A stretch of DNA of 64,000 nt from Posidonia oceanica (Eukaryota > Streptophyta > Magnoliopsida > Alismatales > Posidoniaceae). Both the position numbers and the translations under genes were made by a program. The notes below the pieces were generated by a model. The model saw only the letters and a program-made list of their open reading frames with translations. It searched no databases and was not told the origin of the DNA. The stretch lies in contig JAZBRS010000049.1 of assembly GCA_037176725.1 (NCBI GenBank), forward strand, positions 32,356,001-32,420,000. The letters run 5' to 3'. Positions 30,976 to 42,434 of the stretch are shown one piece after another. How positions within the stretch are numbered: position 1 is the stretch's first letter; every line of letters begins with the position of its first letter.

Positions 30976-33900
30976 TGTAACACTTGGGAATTTATTTTCT
31001 TGTAATTATACTTGTTTAATGAATTTTTTGATTTTGATCGGGTGTTAGTGGCTTTGTGGGTCCCACTTGAATTGTTGTGGACCCTATTTGTAGTTTGTAT
31101 GGGTCTCCACCTGTATTATTGTGGTAGACTCCCACTTATGGTAGTTGATAGGACAGATTGTAGTCTGATTCCTATGTTCTCTCTCTTTCTCTTTCTCTCT
31201 TTCTCTCCCTTCTTCTCTCTCTCTCTCTCTCCCTCTCCCTCCTTCCCTCTCTCTCTCTCCTTCCTCCCCACCCCCTCATCCTCCTCCTCACATGCCCTCT
31301 CCCTCCTCTTTTCCTCTCCCCCTCCTTCCCACACGCGTGCTCCTTCCTCCCCCACGCGTGCGGACCTCCTCCCCTCTCCCCCGGCTCGTGCCCACTCCTC
31401 TCCTCCCCGTGCCCTAGCCCTAGCCGGCGGACACCTCTCCCTCCTCCTCCCCCTCTCCCCACCCATCTCTCCCCCTCCTTCCTTTCCCCTCCTCCTCCTT
31501 TCCCCCTTCCTCCCCCTCCCGTCCTCTCCTTCCTCTTCTTCTTCCTCCGCTGGTGGCTGTTGGTGGCCGTGGGTAGTGGCCGGCGTGCGATGGCCGGTGG
31601 TGGTGCGGCGAGCGAGCTCTGATCGTCGTCCCGGTAGAGCGGCGTGCTCGGTGTGCGTGTGGATCACCGATGGACGGAGGTTGTCCCTCTGTCCCAAGGT
31701 ACACACCTCGCCCTAAGAGCCTAAATATTTAATTGTTGCCTTGCATGTGTCCCTTGCCATGTTTTGTATGCTATATTTGAGTTTGGCAATTTTTAGGAAT
31801 TTATATGCATTTAGGCGAATTTAATTGGCTTCAGTAAGTTATAGCTTGAATGTGGATTTTTGGCGGCTTCTTGAGCTGTGGGCTAAAGAATGGCTTGAAA
31901 TTGATATGCTTGTGTTCCTTGGCATATATGGAATGTCATGGAAGTGGTTTGGTAATTTTTAGAGATTTATTGTGGTTTTTGACCGAATTTATGGCCCGAG
32001 CGGCTTAATTGCCTAATTATTGGTTTTCCCGTGGATTCCGGTGTTTTGGGCCTCAGATTGAGGCGATTGTGATATATTTGTGTTACTCGAGCTGAGACGC
32101 TCGTTTGCATGTGTTGCGCGCTTGGTTTGGCGTGGATTTGATATTGTTTTGAGGTTTTTATAGAAAATGACTTGAATATTGGATTTCCGATGTTTTCGTG
32201 TGTTGCGTGCCTCAGAATGCCATATCAAGGGTATGGTTGTATTCCTTGTTTTATTCCGGAGATTCTGGTATATGGCACGCTAGTTTTCGAGTTGGTTTCT
32301 GGTGTTTGGGGTTTTAAGTCGGTTCTTTAAGTTTTCTGAACTGGCCTGGAACGGAGCCCCATTGGTAGAACAGAGTCCCGTTTTTCCTTGGTCCAGAGTT
32401 CCGTTTTCCCCTGGTCCGGAGCACCGTTTTTGAGCGGAGCACCGTTTTTGAGCGGAGCCCCGTTTCTGAGTGGAGCCCCGTTTCCTGTAGCGAAATGGAG
32501 CGCCGGTCCAAAATGGAGCACCGTTCTAGTGCTGAGTTGTGAACCTCTGCCTTGATCCGGCACTCCGGTGAATTTCGGCGTGCCGAATCAGAGGCTGAGT
32601 GTTTTCTCAGCAAATGTTTTCCAATGTGGTTTCCCTCGGTTGGTTTTTGGGCTTCTTGTGCTTTAGTCCATGATATTTGATAAATGTTTTCAAAGAAATT
32701 TCTGAAGAAAATAAGAATGGTTTGCAAATGATTTTAGCGAGGTTTTCCGTGGCCGAAAACCTAGGAGTTGTGTTGGCTGAACCCGGAGATGCGACGGCGT
32801 TCCTGGTGTGTCGCACACTTTGCCTAGGTTGAGGTTTGGGAGTCGGAGTGCCGACCGTACCTAGTGGTATCATAGCAGCGAACTCGGGAGGTATAATACT
32901 CCTGTGTAACTGGGCGTGATACCCTAGTTATTACGAGCACCGGGACTCGCCTGGTTTTGGGTGCCGGCTGAGCCTAGGGGTTGGAGCCTCTAGTGGTTCG
33001 GAGCACTGGTGCTGGCTGAGCCTAAGGGTTGAAGCCTCTAGTGGTTCGGAGCACTTAGTTGAGGTCGTCGTATATTAGGCGTGTCTTGTGGTTTGTCCTG
33101 AATGAGGACAGCTTGCCCAGTTGGGGTGAGTAGCTATCCCTAGTGGGGGATCGGTTTTGAGGCGTCTCTAGTAACGACATGCCGGGACAGACACGCTCCT
33201 CCACAGGGCGGGTGTTCGTGGCAGTGCAGTGAGCTGCAGGGGTGAGTCCCTAGCTACTGCTTGAGGCCAGATCAATTGCTTAGTGCTAGGGAATACGATC
33301 AGTTGTGGTTTTGTGCTAGTGGGGCTATATTTTGGTTGTTGCTGGCCGTATTAGGCCTTGAGCTTTACCTGAGTTTGGGCTTTGTGAGTTTTGGACCATA
33401 TTGAGCCAGTTGCTTTCTGCTTGTGTAGGGCGTGAGATTTGTGGTTTGTGTTTTGGGCCGTATTAGGCCAGATGTTTTCCGGCCTAGTTATGGCGTGTGG
33501 TTTTGGTTTGAGCTTTGGGCCAGTGGGCCATGATATTGTTTGTGATTTAGTTTTGCGAGGTATTTCCGCCTTGTCTTGGCTAGTGGGCCGAGTGTTTTCC
33601 CAACCTGAGGGGTTGGAGGGTTTTGATTGGTTTTGAGGTTTAGGCCGGTGGGCCTGGCTTTGTGAAGATTTTGTAAACGTCTGTCTTCCCTGGTTTTAGC
33701 ATAGTGGCTTTGGAAAGGGTATTTTATTGCTTATATTGCTTGTTGTGGACCCAGATTTTGGGGTTTACCGGTTGTGCCGTATTTGAGGTTTTCTGTCGGT
33801 TTCTCGTGTGGTTTTTGCAAGGTGTGTGCTGGGTAACGATTTCTAGGTCACTCACGTGTGCTTTGTGTGGTTTGCAGGTGCAGATGATTAACTGGTTTGG

Positions 33901-34059
33901 AGTTTAGTGCATATAGTGGGAGTCACGTAGCTGTTCACTGCAGGTTCCTAGCATTTGATATTTGTTGTTTAGCCCAGTGGTTTATTGTAATTGTAATAGT
34001 TAGTTAAGTTTTAAATTTTTATGAGCTTGGTTTTGTTAGTAGCGACTCGGGTCGTTACA
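30976..34059 (+). repeat. 5' LTR of gypsy-1
   Basis: It begins TGTAACACTTGG and ends GGGTCGTTACA. It includes a CT-rich stretch (31180-31550), a block of about ten imperfect GGAGCMCCGTTT repeats (32341-32540), and two copies of a ~62-bp unit (ggctgagcctaggggttgga, about 32960-33060). Open frames across the CT-rich part are compositional. Confidence 0.9.
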
Positions 34060-34063
34060 GGTT

Positions 34064-34075
34064 TGGTATCAGAGC
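34064..34075 (+). other. Primer binding site of gypsy-1 (initiator tRNA-Met)
   Basis: TGGTATCAGAGC lies four bases after the 5' LTR end and is the standard primer site for plant gypsy elements. Confidence 0.9.
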
Positions 34076-34231
34076 CCAGGTTTACTAGGTTGCACTAGCC
34101 TAAGAGTGGTCAGTCTAGTGACTCCATAGGAAATTGCATATCATGATTGAGTCTACACCTGTTGTTTGGCATATTTGTTGCTTGTCTTATTGACTGTGAT
34201 GCAGGTTTTGTTGCTTCTCTACCGGTTCAGC

Positions 34232-35336
34232 ATGTCTCGCCGTGGCCGTCGGAAGGATAAGGCCCCTGCTGAGGAACCTAGCTCCAAGAGGAGAGTGATT
34301 GGCAGGGCGTGCGAACGGAGTTACGAGGTTGAATGCATGGGATCTCTCAGGCTTTTGGCAAAAGTGGCCCTGGTAAAGTGTCTGAGGGAGATCCGTGGCT
34401 TCGCTAGTTGAGCAAGCTCCACCCGCCGACGTTCAAGAGTATTGGTACTCCTGAGGAGAGCGAGGCATGGCTGCAAAGGATTGAGAAGTTGTTGGATAGT
34501 TTGGCGTACCCGGCGGAGCACTGGGTGCCGTTGGCTGCCTTTCAGCTCGACGGCGATGCCGATGAGTGGTGGAGAGCCACCAGGCGGCTGAAGTTCCCGG
34601 ATTCTATAACGGTCGACATCAAGTGGAAGGACTTCGAAGCTGCATTTCATGAGAAGTACTTCCCGAACCATGTGAGGAGCTGATTCAACCGAAAATTCCG
34701 GAGTCTGCAACAGGACAGGATGTCTGTGGCTGAGTATGAAGCCTCCTTTGCTCGGTTGGAGAGGTTCGTCCAAGCCTTTGATTCTAAGGAAAGGCGGGCG
34801 GAGAGATTTCTGAAAGGCCTTCAACCCAGCTTGAGGGTGAAGGTGATGGGCTGCCGCTGTGTGATGGTAGCTGAAGTTGTCCAGATGGCTTCCTGCTTTG
34901 AAGAGGAGTATAACCAGTATGTGAGTGGTCACTCTAAGGGGAAGGCCAAGTTGCCCTTTACTTCCCGATTTTCTGTCTCTAGTCAACCGAGTTCCAGTGG
35001 CATGAGTAGCCTAGGGAAGAGAAAGAAGGACAGATCTGGCGGTGGTTCTGGTGCCCAGCGTAATTTTGCTCGAGGTGGTGGTGGTGTTGGCCCTGCCTCC
35101 AACACCCGGCACAGCTTTGCAGGAGTTGGTAGCACCGGTCCGAGTCAGGCTGCTTCGAGTGGATACGGTAGCGCCCAGTGTTTCCAATGTGGCCAGGCGG
35201 GTCACTTTGCAGCACAATGTCCTCAAGCACAGTAGGTGACGAATCGGAGCGGAGTGGTGTGCTACAACTGCGGGAGATCGGGACATGTGCAGAGGATGTG
35301 CCCGGATCCTCCCAAGCGAGCAGGGAATGTGCCATA
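34232..35336 (+). pseudogene. gypsy-1 gag with two zinc knuckles, frameshifted and with stops
   Basis: It starts MSRRGRRKDKAPAEE at 34232. A frame change lies near 34340-34410. From there the retrotransposon gag domain is readable (TPEESEAWLQRIEKLLDSL, DADEWWRATRR, MSVAEYEASFARLERF). In-frame stops occur at 34681, where TGA stands in the middle of the domain, and at 35233. The nucleocapsid part has two CCHC knuckles, CFQCGQAGHFAAQC and CYNCGRSGHVQRMC, the second after the 35233 stop. Gag forms the particle and binds the element RNA. Confidence 0.88.
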
Positions 35337-35454
35337 GCAACCGACCCGGGGGCGGGTGTTCACTATTTCGGCTCCCAACTGTGGACCCTCTGGTAATGTT
35401 GTGGAGAGTAAGTCCCCGTAGTTTCCTTTGGGTGGTGTAACCCATTGTTGCTAT

Positions 35455-35490
35455 TGTTGTTGCTGTTGCTGTTGTTGTTGTTGTTGTTTC
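35455..35490 (+). repeat. (CTGTTG)n/(TTG)n microsatellite in gypsy-1
   Basis: A short trinucleotide run between gag and protease. Confidence 0.8.
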
Positions 35491-35511
35491 TTTCCCCCTG
35501 TAATATGAACC

Positions 35512-35970
35512 TTGTTGTTTAATGGGGATGCTGTTGGTTGTGCTTTGGCCTTAGGTTCTTATCTTGTGGCGGGCCGAATAGTCAAAGTTCTGTTTGACTC
35601 AGGGAGCACTTTCTCTTTTATCTCCGAGTCTTTTGCGGCGGAGCTAGATGATGTACCAGCTAGGTTAGCTTTCCACCTGGAGGTGGTAACGCCGCTGGGT
35701 GAGCACAGTTTGGCGTGGAGATATCTGTCTTTTGTCGATCTGGAGCTGAATGACCGAGAGTTCGATGCCACTCTCATCCTCATGAGTATGAATGAGTATA
35801 ATGTTATCTTGGGCATAGACTGGCTGGACCAATATTCTGCTTTGATCGACTGTGCTCGCAGGAGGATTTTCTTTGGTGCTGCTAGGGCTAGTTCCTTCTT
35901 TGTGCAAGGTGTGCGCCAGGGTGAGCCTAAGCTTGTGATTTCTGCTGTGAAGGCTTACAAGTCTTGCTAG
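35512..35970 (+). pseudogene. gypsy-1 aspartic protease region
   Basis: The open frame contains VLFDSGSTFSFIS, the retroviral-type Asp-Ser-Gly active site, then LGIDWLDQYSALIDC, the usual sequence before reverse transcriptase in gypsy pol. The protease would cut the polyprotein. The frame is intact locally, but it is separated from gag and from the rest of pol by stops. Confidence 0.82.
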
Positions 35971-36019
35971 TGTAGTTACCTCCCCTTCTCCAGAGTCGGA
36001 TGTTCACAATATATCTGTC

Positions 36020-38007
36020 GTGTATGAGTATCCCGACGTTTTCCCGGATGATTTGCCTGGCATGCCACCTCACAGGGAGGTGGAGTTCTTTATTGAGCTG
36101 ACTCCGGGCAGTGATGCTAGTGGTGTGGGGTTGGGTAGTGTTCTGATGCAGCGTGGCAATGTTGTAGCTTATGCCTCCCGTCAGTTGAAAGACCACGAAA
36201 AGAACTACCCTATCCATGATCTTGAGATGGCTGTCGTGGTGTTCGCGCTGAAGCTTTGGTGACACTACCTGTATGGGGAGCAGTTTGAGGTCTACACGGA
36301 TCACAAGAGTCTGAAGTATATATTTACTCAGAAGAACCTCAACATGCGGCGGCGGAGGTGGGTAGAGTATCTCAAGGACTATGATTTCAGTTTGTCCTAC
36401 CACCCTACGAAGGCCAACGTGGTCGCCGATGCTCTGAGTCGGCGTACACACGTCATGGCTAGCCTGATGGTCAAGGAGTGGACCATGTTGGAGGATCTGG
36501 CTGACTGTGGACTCAAGAGACTACATCGGGGAGCAGGCGGTGCCTATATGGCAAGCTTGTCTGTTCGTCCCAAGCTAGTGGAGTTCATTATTGCTTGTCA
36601 GCAGACAGACCCTTTCTTTTAAGCGACTGTTGAGAAGTTGCGCGCTTGGGAAGCGCCGGACTTTTCTCTTGGCGTACATGGGGAGCTGAGGTTTGACCAA
36701 CGCTTGTTTGTGCCCCAGTACGAGGAGGCCAGACGGAGGTTACTGGATGAAGCTCATAGATCCAAGTATACCGTCCACCCAGGATCCACGAAGATGTATC
36801 GGGATCTGAAGCAGAATTTTTGGTGGCCTGGAATGAAGAGAGAAGTTGCTGACTATGTGGCAAGGTGTGTGACCTACCAGCTAGTCAAGGCAGAGCACCA
36901 GAGACCTGGAGGAACTCTACAGCCGTTGAGTATACCGGAATGGAAATGGGAGCACATCTCTATGGATTTTGTGACTAGGTTGCCGCGTTCTCCGAGGAAG
37001 AACGACACTGTGTGGGTGATCGTTGATCGGCTAACCAAGTCAGCTCATTTTCTTGCTATCCGAGTGAATCTTCCTTTACGGCGGTTGGCAGAACTGTACG
37101 TATCGGAGATCGTTGGCTGCATGGTGTTCCTGTATCCATTGTGTCTGATAGAGACACGCGGTTTACCTCAAGGTTCTAGAGGACTCTGCAGGAAACTTTT
37201 GGCACAATACTTAACTTCAGTATAGCTTTCCACCCTTAGTCGGATAGTCAGACAGAGAAGACTATCCAGACTCTAGAAGATATGTTGAGAGCTTGTGCCT
37301 TGGATTTGCAAGGAAGTTGGGAGGACCACCTGCCGTTGGTTGAGTTTACTTACAACAATAGCTACCACTCTAGCATCGGGATGGCACCATACGAGGCAAT
37401 GTATGGTAGGCCCTGCAGATCCCCGATTTGCTGGAGCGAGGTAGGTGAGCGGCAGCTTCTTGGTCCGGTGTTTGTGCAGCAGTATGCGGTCAAGGTGGAC
37501 TTGATCCGCAAAAGGCTTCTGACTACACAGAGTCGGCAAAAAAGTTATGCTGACCAGAGGCGGAGACCGTTGGAGTTTCTGGTGGGAGACTTTGTGTTCT
37601 TGAAGGTCTCACCGACCAAAGGCGTGAAGAGGTTTGGCAAGCATGGGAAGCTGAGTCCCCGCTATATTGGCCTGTACCAGATCACGCAGAGGGTTAGTGA
37701 AGTTGCCTATAGATTGGCCCTACCACCAGAGCTGTCGGTAGTGCACAGCGTGTTTCACGTCTCCATGCTGAGGAAGTGTCTGGTTGATGTTTCACAGATG
37801 ATCCCTATTCAGCCAGAGGTGCTCTAGGAAGATCTCTCCTACATTGAGGAGGCTGTCCAGATTGTTGATCACAGAGAACAGGTGTTGCGGAATAAGGTGA
37901 TTCCGCTGGTTCTTATGAGATGGCAGCATCATGGAGTAGAAGTGGCCACTTGGGAGCACGAGGATGGCATCCTTGCTCGGTACCCGCATCTTTTCGCCTA
38001 CCATTGA
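36020..38007 (+). pseudogene. gypsy-1 RNase H and integrase, reverse transcriptase core deleted
   Basis: The pre-RT stretch ([20 protein letters not shown]) runs at about 36115 straight into RNase H ([15 protein letters not shown]), so the whole polymerase domain with its catalytic Asp pair is absent. RNase H continues through [13 protein letters not shown] and [10 protein letters not shown]. Integrase follows, with its HHCC finger at about 36750-36890 (the last Cys is Tyr in CVTYQL) and the catalytic core from SMDFVTRLPRS. A frameshift near 37120 falls before the second Asp, and the Glu region is at [15 protein letters not shown]. The C-terminus has a chromodomain-like end and a TGA at 38005. 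Confidence 0.88.
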
Positions 38008-38024
38008 TTTCGGGGGCGAAATCC
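38006..38024 (+). other. Candidate polypurine tract of gypsy-1
   Basis: GATTTCGGGGGCGAAATCC is the purine-rich sequence common before the 3' LTR of this group. It lies about 20 bp before the LTR start rather than directly against it, so the exact priming site is uncertain. Confidence 0.5.
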
Positions 38025-38043
38025 TTTTTTTAGGTGTTTATGA

Positions 38044-41000
38044 TGTAACACCTGAAAATTCACTTCCTTGTAATTATGCTTGTTTAATGAATTCCTTGGT
38101 TTTGGTGAAGTATTAGTGGCCTTGCGGGCCCCACTTGAGTTGTTGTAGGCTCCATCTATTGTTTGTGTGGGCCTCCACCTGTATTATTGTGGTGGACTCC
38201 TACTTGTGGTGGTTGGTGGAACAGATTGTGGTCTGGTCCCTGTGTTCTCTCTCTCTTTCTCTCTCTCTCTTTCTCTCCCTTCTCTCTCTCTCTCTCTCTC
38301 CCTCTCCCTCCTTCCCCCTCTCGCTCTCCTTCCTCCCCACCCCCTCATCCCCTTCCTCACGTGCCCTCTCCCTCCTCTTTTCCTCTCCCCCTCCTTCCCA
38401 CGCGCGTGCTCCCTCCTCCCCCGCGCGTGCGGACCTCCTCCCCTCTCCCCTGGCTCGTGCCCGCTCCTCTCCTCCCCATGCCCTAGCCCTAGCCGGCGGG
38501 CACCTCTCCCTCCTCCTCCTCCCCCTCTCCCCACCTGTCTCTCCCCCTCCTTCCTTTCCCTCCTCCTCCTTTCCCCCTTCCTCCCCCTCCCGTCCTCTCC
38601 TTCCTCTTCTTCTTCCTCCGCTGGTGGCTGTTGGTGGCCGTGGGTGGTGGTCGGCGTGCGGTGGCCGGTGGTGGTGCGGCGAGCGAGCTCTGATCGTCGT
38701 CCCGGTGGAGTGGCGTGCTCGATGTGCGTGTGGATCGCCAATGAACGAAGGTTGTCTCTCTGTCCCAAGGTGTACACGTCGCCCTAGGAGCCTAAATATT
38801 TAATTGTTGCCTTGTATGTGTCCCTTGCCATGTTTTGTATGTTATATTTGAGTTTGGCAATTTTTAGGGATTTATATGCAATTAGGCGAATTTAATTGGC
38901 TTCAGTAAGTTATAGCTCGAATGTGGATTTTTGGAAGCTTCTTGAGCTGTGGGCTCAAGAATGCCTTGAAATTGATATGCTTGTGTTCCTTGTCATATAT
39001 GGAATGTCATGGAAGTAGTTTGGTAATTTTTAGAGATTTATTGTGGTTTTTGGTCGAATTTATGGCCCGAGCGGTTTAATTACCTAATTATTGGTTTTCC
39101 CGTGGATTCTGGTGTTTTGGGCCTCGGATTGAGGCGATTGTGATATATTTGTATTGCTAAAGCTGAGACGCTCGTTTGCATGTGTTGCGCGCTCGGTTTG
39201 GCGCGGATTTGATATTGTTTTGAGATTTTTATAGAACATGACTTGAATATTGGATTTCTAGTGTTTTCGTGTGTTGCATGCCTCGGAATGCCATATCGAG
39301 GGTATGGTTGCATTCCTTGTTTTATTCTGAAGATTCCGGTATATGGCACGCTAGTTTTCGAGTTGGTTTCAGGCGTTTGGGGTTTTAAGTCAGTTCTTTA
39401 AGTTTTCTGAACTGGCCTGGAATGGAGCCCCGTTGGTAGAACGAAGTCCCGTTTTTCCCTAATCTAGAGCACCGTTTTTGGAACGAAGCCCCATTTTTCC
39501 CTGATCCGAAGCATCGTTTTTGGGCAGAGTCCCGTTTCCTGTAGCAAAACGGAGAACCGGTCCAAAACGGAACACCGTTCCATTGCTGAGTTGTGAACCT
39601 CTGCCTTGATCCGGCACTTCGGTGAATTTTGGCGTGCCGAATCAGAGGCTGAGTGTTTTCTCAGCAAATGTTATCCAATGTGGTTTCCCTTGGTTGGTTT
39701 TTGGACTTCTTGTGCTTTAGCCCATGATATTTGATAAATGTTTTCAAAGAGATTTCTGAGGAAAATATGAATGGTTTGCAAATGATTTTGCCGAGGTTTT
39801 CCATGGTCGAAAACCTAGGAGTTGTGTTGGCTGGACTCGGGGATGCGACAGCGTTCCTGGTGTGTTGCACACTTCGCCTGGGTTGAGGTTTGGGAGTCGA
39901 GGTGCCGACCGTACCTAGTGGTATCGTAGCAGCAGACTCGGGAGTTATAATATTCCTGCTAGTTGGGCGTGATACCCTAGTTGTTACGGGCACCGGGACT
40001 CACCTGGTTTTGGGTGCTGGCTGAGCCTAGGGGTTGGAGCCTCTAGTGGTTCGGAGCACTGGTGCTGGCTGAGCCTAAGGATTGGAGCCTCTAGTGGTTC
40101 GGAGCACTGAGTTGAGGTCGCCGTATATTAGGCATGTCCTGCGGTTTGTCCTGAGTGAGGACAGCTTGCCCAGTTGGGGTGAGTAGCTTTCCCTGGTAGG
40201 GGATCACTTTTGAGGCGTCTCTAGTGACGAGATGCCGGGACAGACATGCTCCTCCACAGGGCGAGTGTTCGTGGCAGTGCAGTGAGCTGCAGGGGTGAGT
40301 CCCTGGCTACTGCTTGAGGCCAGATCGATTGCTTGGCGCCAGGCAATACGATTAGTTGTGGTTTTGTGCCCGCGGGGCTATGTTTTGGTTGTTGCTGGCC
40401 GTATTAGGCCTTGAGCTTTGCCTGAGTTTGGACTTTGTGAGTTTTCGTCTATATTGGGCCAGTTGCTTTTCCACCTGTGTATGGCGTGAGATTTGTGGTT
40501 TGTGTTTTGGACCGTATTAGGCTAGATGTTTTCCCGCCTAGTTATGGCGTGTGGTTTTGGTTTGAGCTTTGGGCCAGTGGGCTGTGATATTGTTTGTGAT
40601 TTAGTTTTACGAGGTATTTCCGCCTTGTCTTGGCCAGTGGGCCGAGTGTTTTCCCAGCCTAAGGGATTGGAGGGTTTTGATTGGTTTTGAAGTTTGGACC
40701 GGTAGGCCGTGGCTTTGTGAAGATTTTGTAAACGCCTGTCTTTCCCGATTTTAGCATAGTGGCTTTGGGAAGGATGTTTTATTGCTTATATTGCTTGTTG
40801 TGGACCCAGATTTTGGGGTTTACCGATTGTGCCGTATTTGAGGTTTTCTGTCGGTTTCTCGCGTAGTTTTTGCGAGGTGTGTGCTGGGTGACGATTTCTA
40901 GGTCACTCACGTGTATTTTGTGTGGTTTGCTGGTGCAGATGATTAACTGGTTTGGAGTTTAGTGCATATAGTAAGAGTCACGTAGCTATTCACTACAGGT

Positions 41001-41114
41001 TCCTAGTACTTGTTATTTGTTGTTTAGCCCAGTGGTTTATTATAATTGTAATAATTAGTTAAGTTTTAAATTTTTATAAGCTTGGTTTTATTGGTAGCGA
41101 CTCGAATCGTTACA
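38044..41114 (+). repeat. 3' LTR of gypsy-1
   Basis: It is colinear with the 5' LTR with scattered substitutions and small indels, for example fewer GGAGCMCCGTTT units at 39420-39570. The visible divergence indicates an old insertion. Confidence 0.9.
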
Positions 41115-41768
41115 TTATATGTGGCAAACAAGATACATACCTGAAGCTTGATAACCATCTGAAATTGGTCGAATAGATACATCAACAAGCAACATGATGT
41201 GGTCCTCCAGAACAGCATCTTGCAATATTCTATGGCTCTGGTGACGGTAAGAAATATTACATGGTTTTGGACATTGTCAATTGCGACATTTATAAGGGTG
41301 TATCGGAGTCGAGATAAAATCGTCAAACAAAAGAAACCATTGTTCTGTGTGCTCATTTCTCTCCTACCTTCCACCTTCTTCACCTCATTAACCGTTGAAA
41401 TGTAGACATTTAATTTGAAACCAATTAAGAATGAGTAGAGAAAGTTTATCTCTACGTAATCATAAGTCTAATTTCTCATATTTTTTTAATATGAAACTAT
41501 GTCAACAATAACATATATTAATTTCTTTGTATAGTGATGTAATTACAAAAAAATCATGTTTGTTTTCGTGAGAATTTGAAATTAAGGAATTTTTTATTTT
41601 GTTCTTCCAAAAAAATCTGTGAGAAAATGTACAAATCAAATTTTCGTTTTAATTATAATGGAATTTTGTAGCACGTATTCATGTTTTTGTATTTCATGAT
41701 GCAATAAATAAAATCTTGTTACAAATACTAATTAGTCTGTATCTTAATCCATAAGAAGCCTACTTTAA

Positions 41769-41783
41769 GGGGGGGGGGGGGGG
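41769..41783 (+). repeat. Poly(G) run of 15
   Basis: A homopolymer run followed by TGTGTG. Long G runs are unstable and error-prone in sequencing, so the length may be inexact. Confidence 0.8.
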
Positions 41784-42391
41784 TGTGTAAGCATCTTCTC
41801 TTAACCAACAATGTAATCTGCAGCATAAGTACAAGTCTACAACAGTCTACTTCACGAAGAAAATCTATTCTAGCGGAACTTCCAAGGAAATTTTTAAATC
41901 TTGTCGAGTCTCAACAATTTTTTAATAAGATATCGACACATGAAAGGATCGTATATTTTGTTATTATATTTATGAACCACGTCAGAGCAGTTTTCTATGG
42001 TGACGTTTCATACGTATATTTTTCTTTTTCCAACGGACAAATCATTGGTATGAATTAGAGGTCATGTCTTGCGACAGTTTTGTACCAATTGTCATGTCCC
42101 CCAACTTTTGTACTCTTCGTAGACGTGTCTGATGGTAAAGAATGGAGAATAATTTCCAAATTACCTTTTTAAATAATGAGGCAACTATTTGTGGGTGAGA
42201 GCACCTAATTTGTTGGGCGTTTCATGGTAAAGAAGAGAGATTTCTCTTGTACATGCTCTTACTCACCTAATCCACTCTAGGTACGTACCGTGTTATAAAT
42301 AAATAAACTTGATAAGTTTCAGGAAATCGACCAAAGGTGATTGTTATTTTGAACCCTTTAGGCTTTAGCTCGAGTGTGGAAACCACCTAAC

Positions 42392-42395
<4 letters not shown>

Positions 42396-42428
<33 letters not shown>
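42396..42428. repeat. (TA)n microsatellite
   Basis: A TA run followed by GTGTGT in intergenic DNA, with no MULE end beside it. Confidence 0.85.

Positions 42429-42434
<6 letters not shown>

Larger units (their letters stand above)
30976..41114 (+). mobile_element. gypsy-1: full-length Ty3/gypsy element with a deleted reverse transcriptase
   Basis: Both LTRs (3084 and 3071 bp) begin TGTAACAC and end GTTACA. The 5-bp repeat TTATA flanks the element (30971-30975 and 41115-41119). A PBS follows the 5' LTR. The internal 4 kb contains gag, protease, RNase H and integrase in the gypsy order, but the polymerase core of reverse transcriptase is missing. The long LTRs, the integrase sequence (YTVHPGSTKMYRDLK) and a chromodomain-like C-terminus fit the Del/Tekay chromovirus group. 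Numerous stops show that it is old or inactive. Confidence 0.92.
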
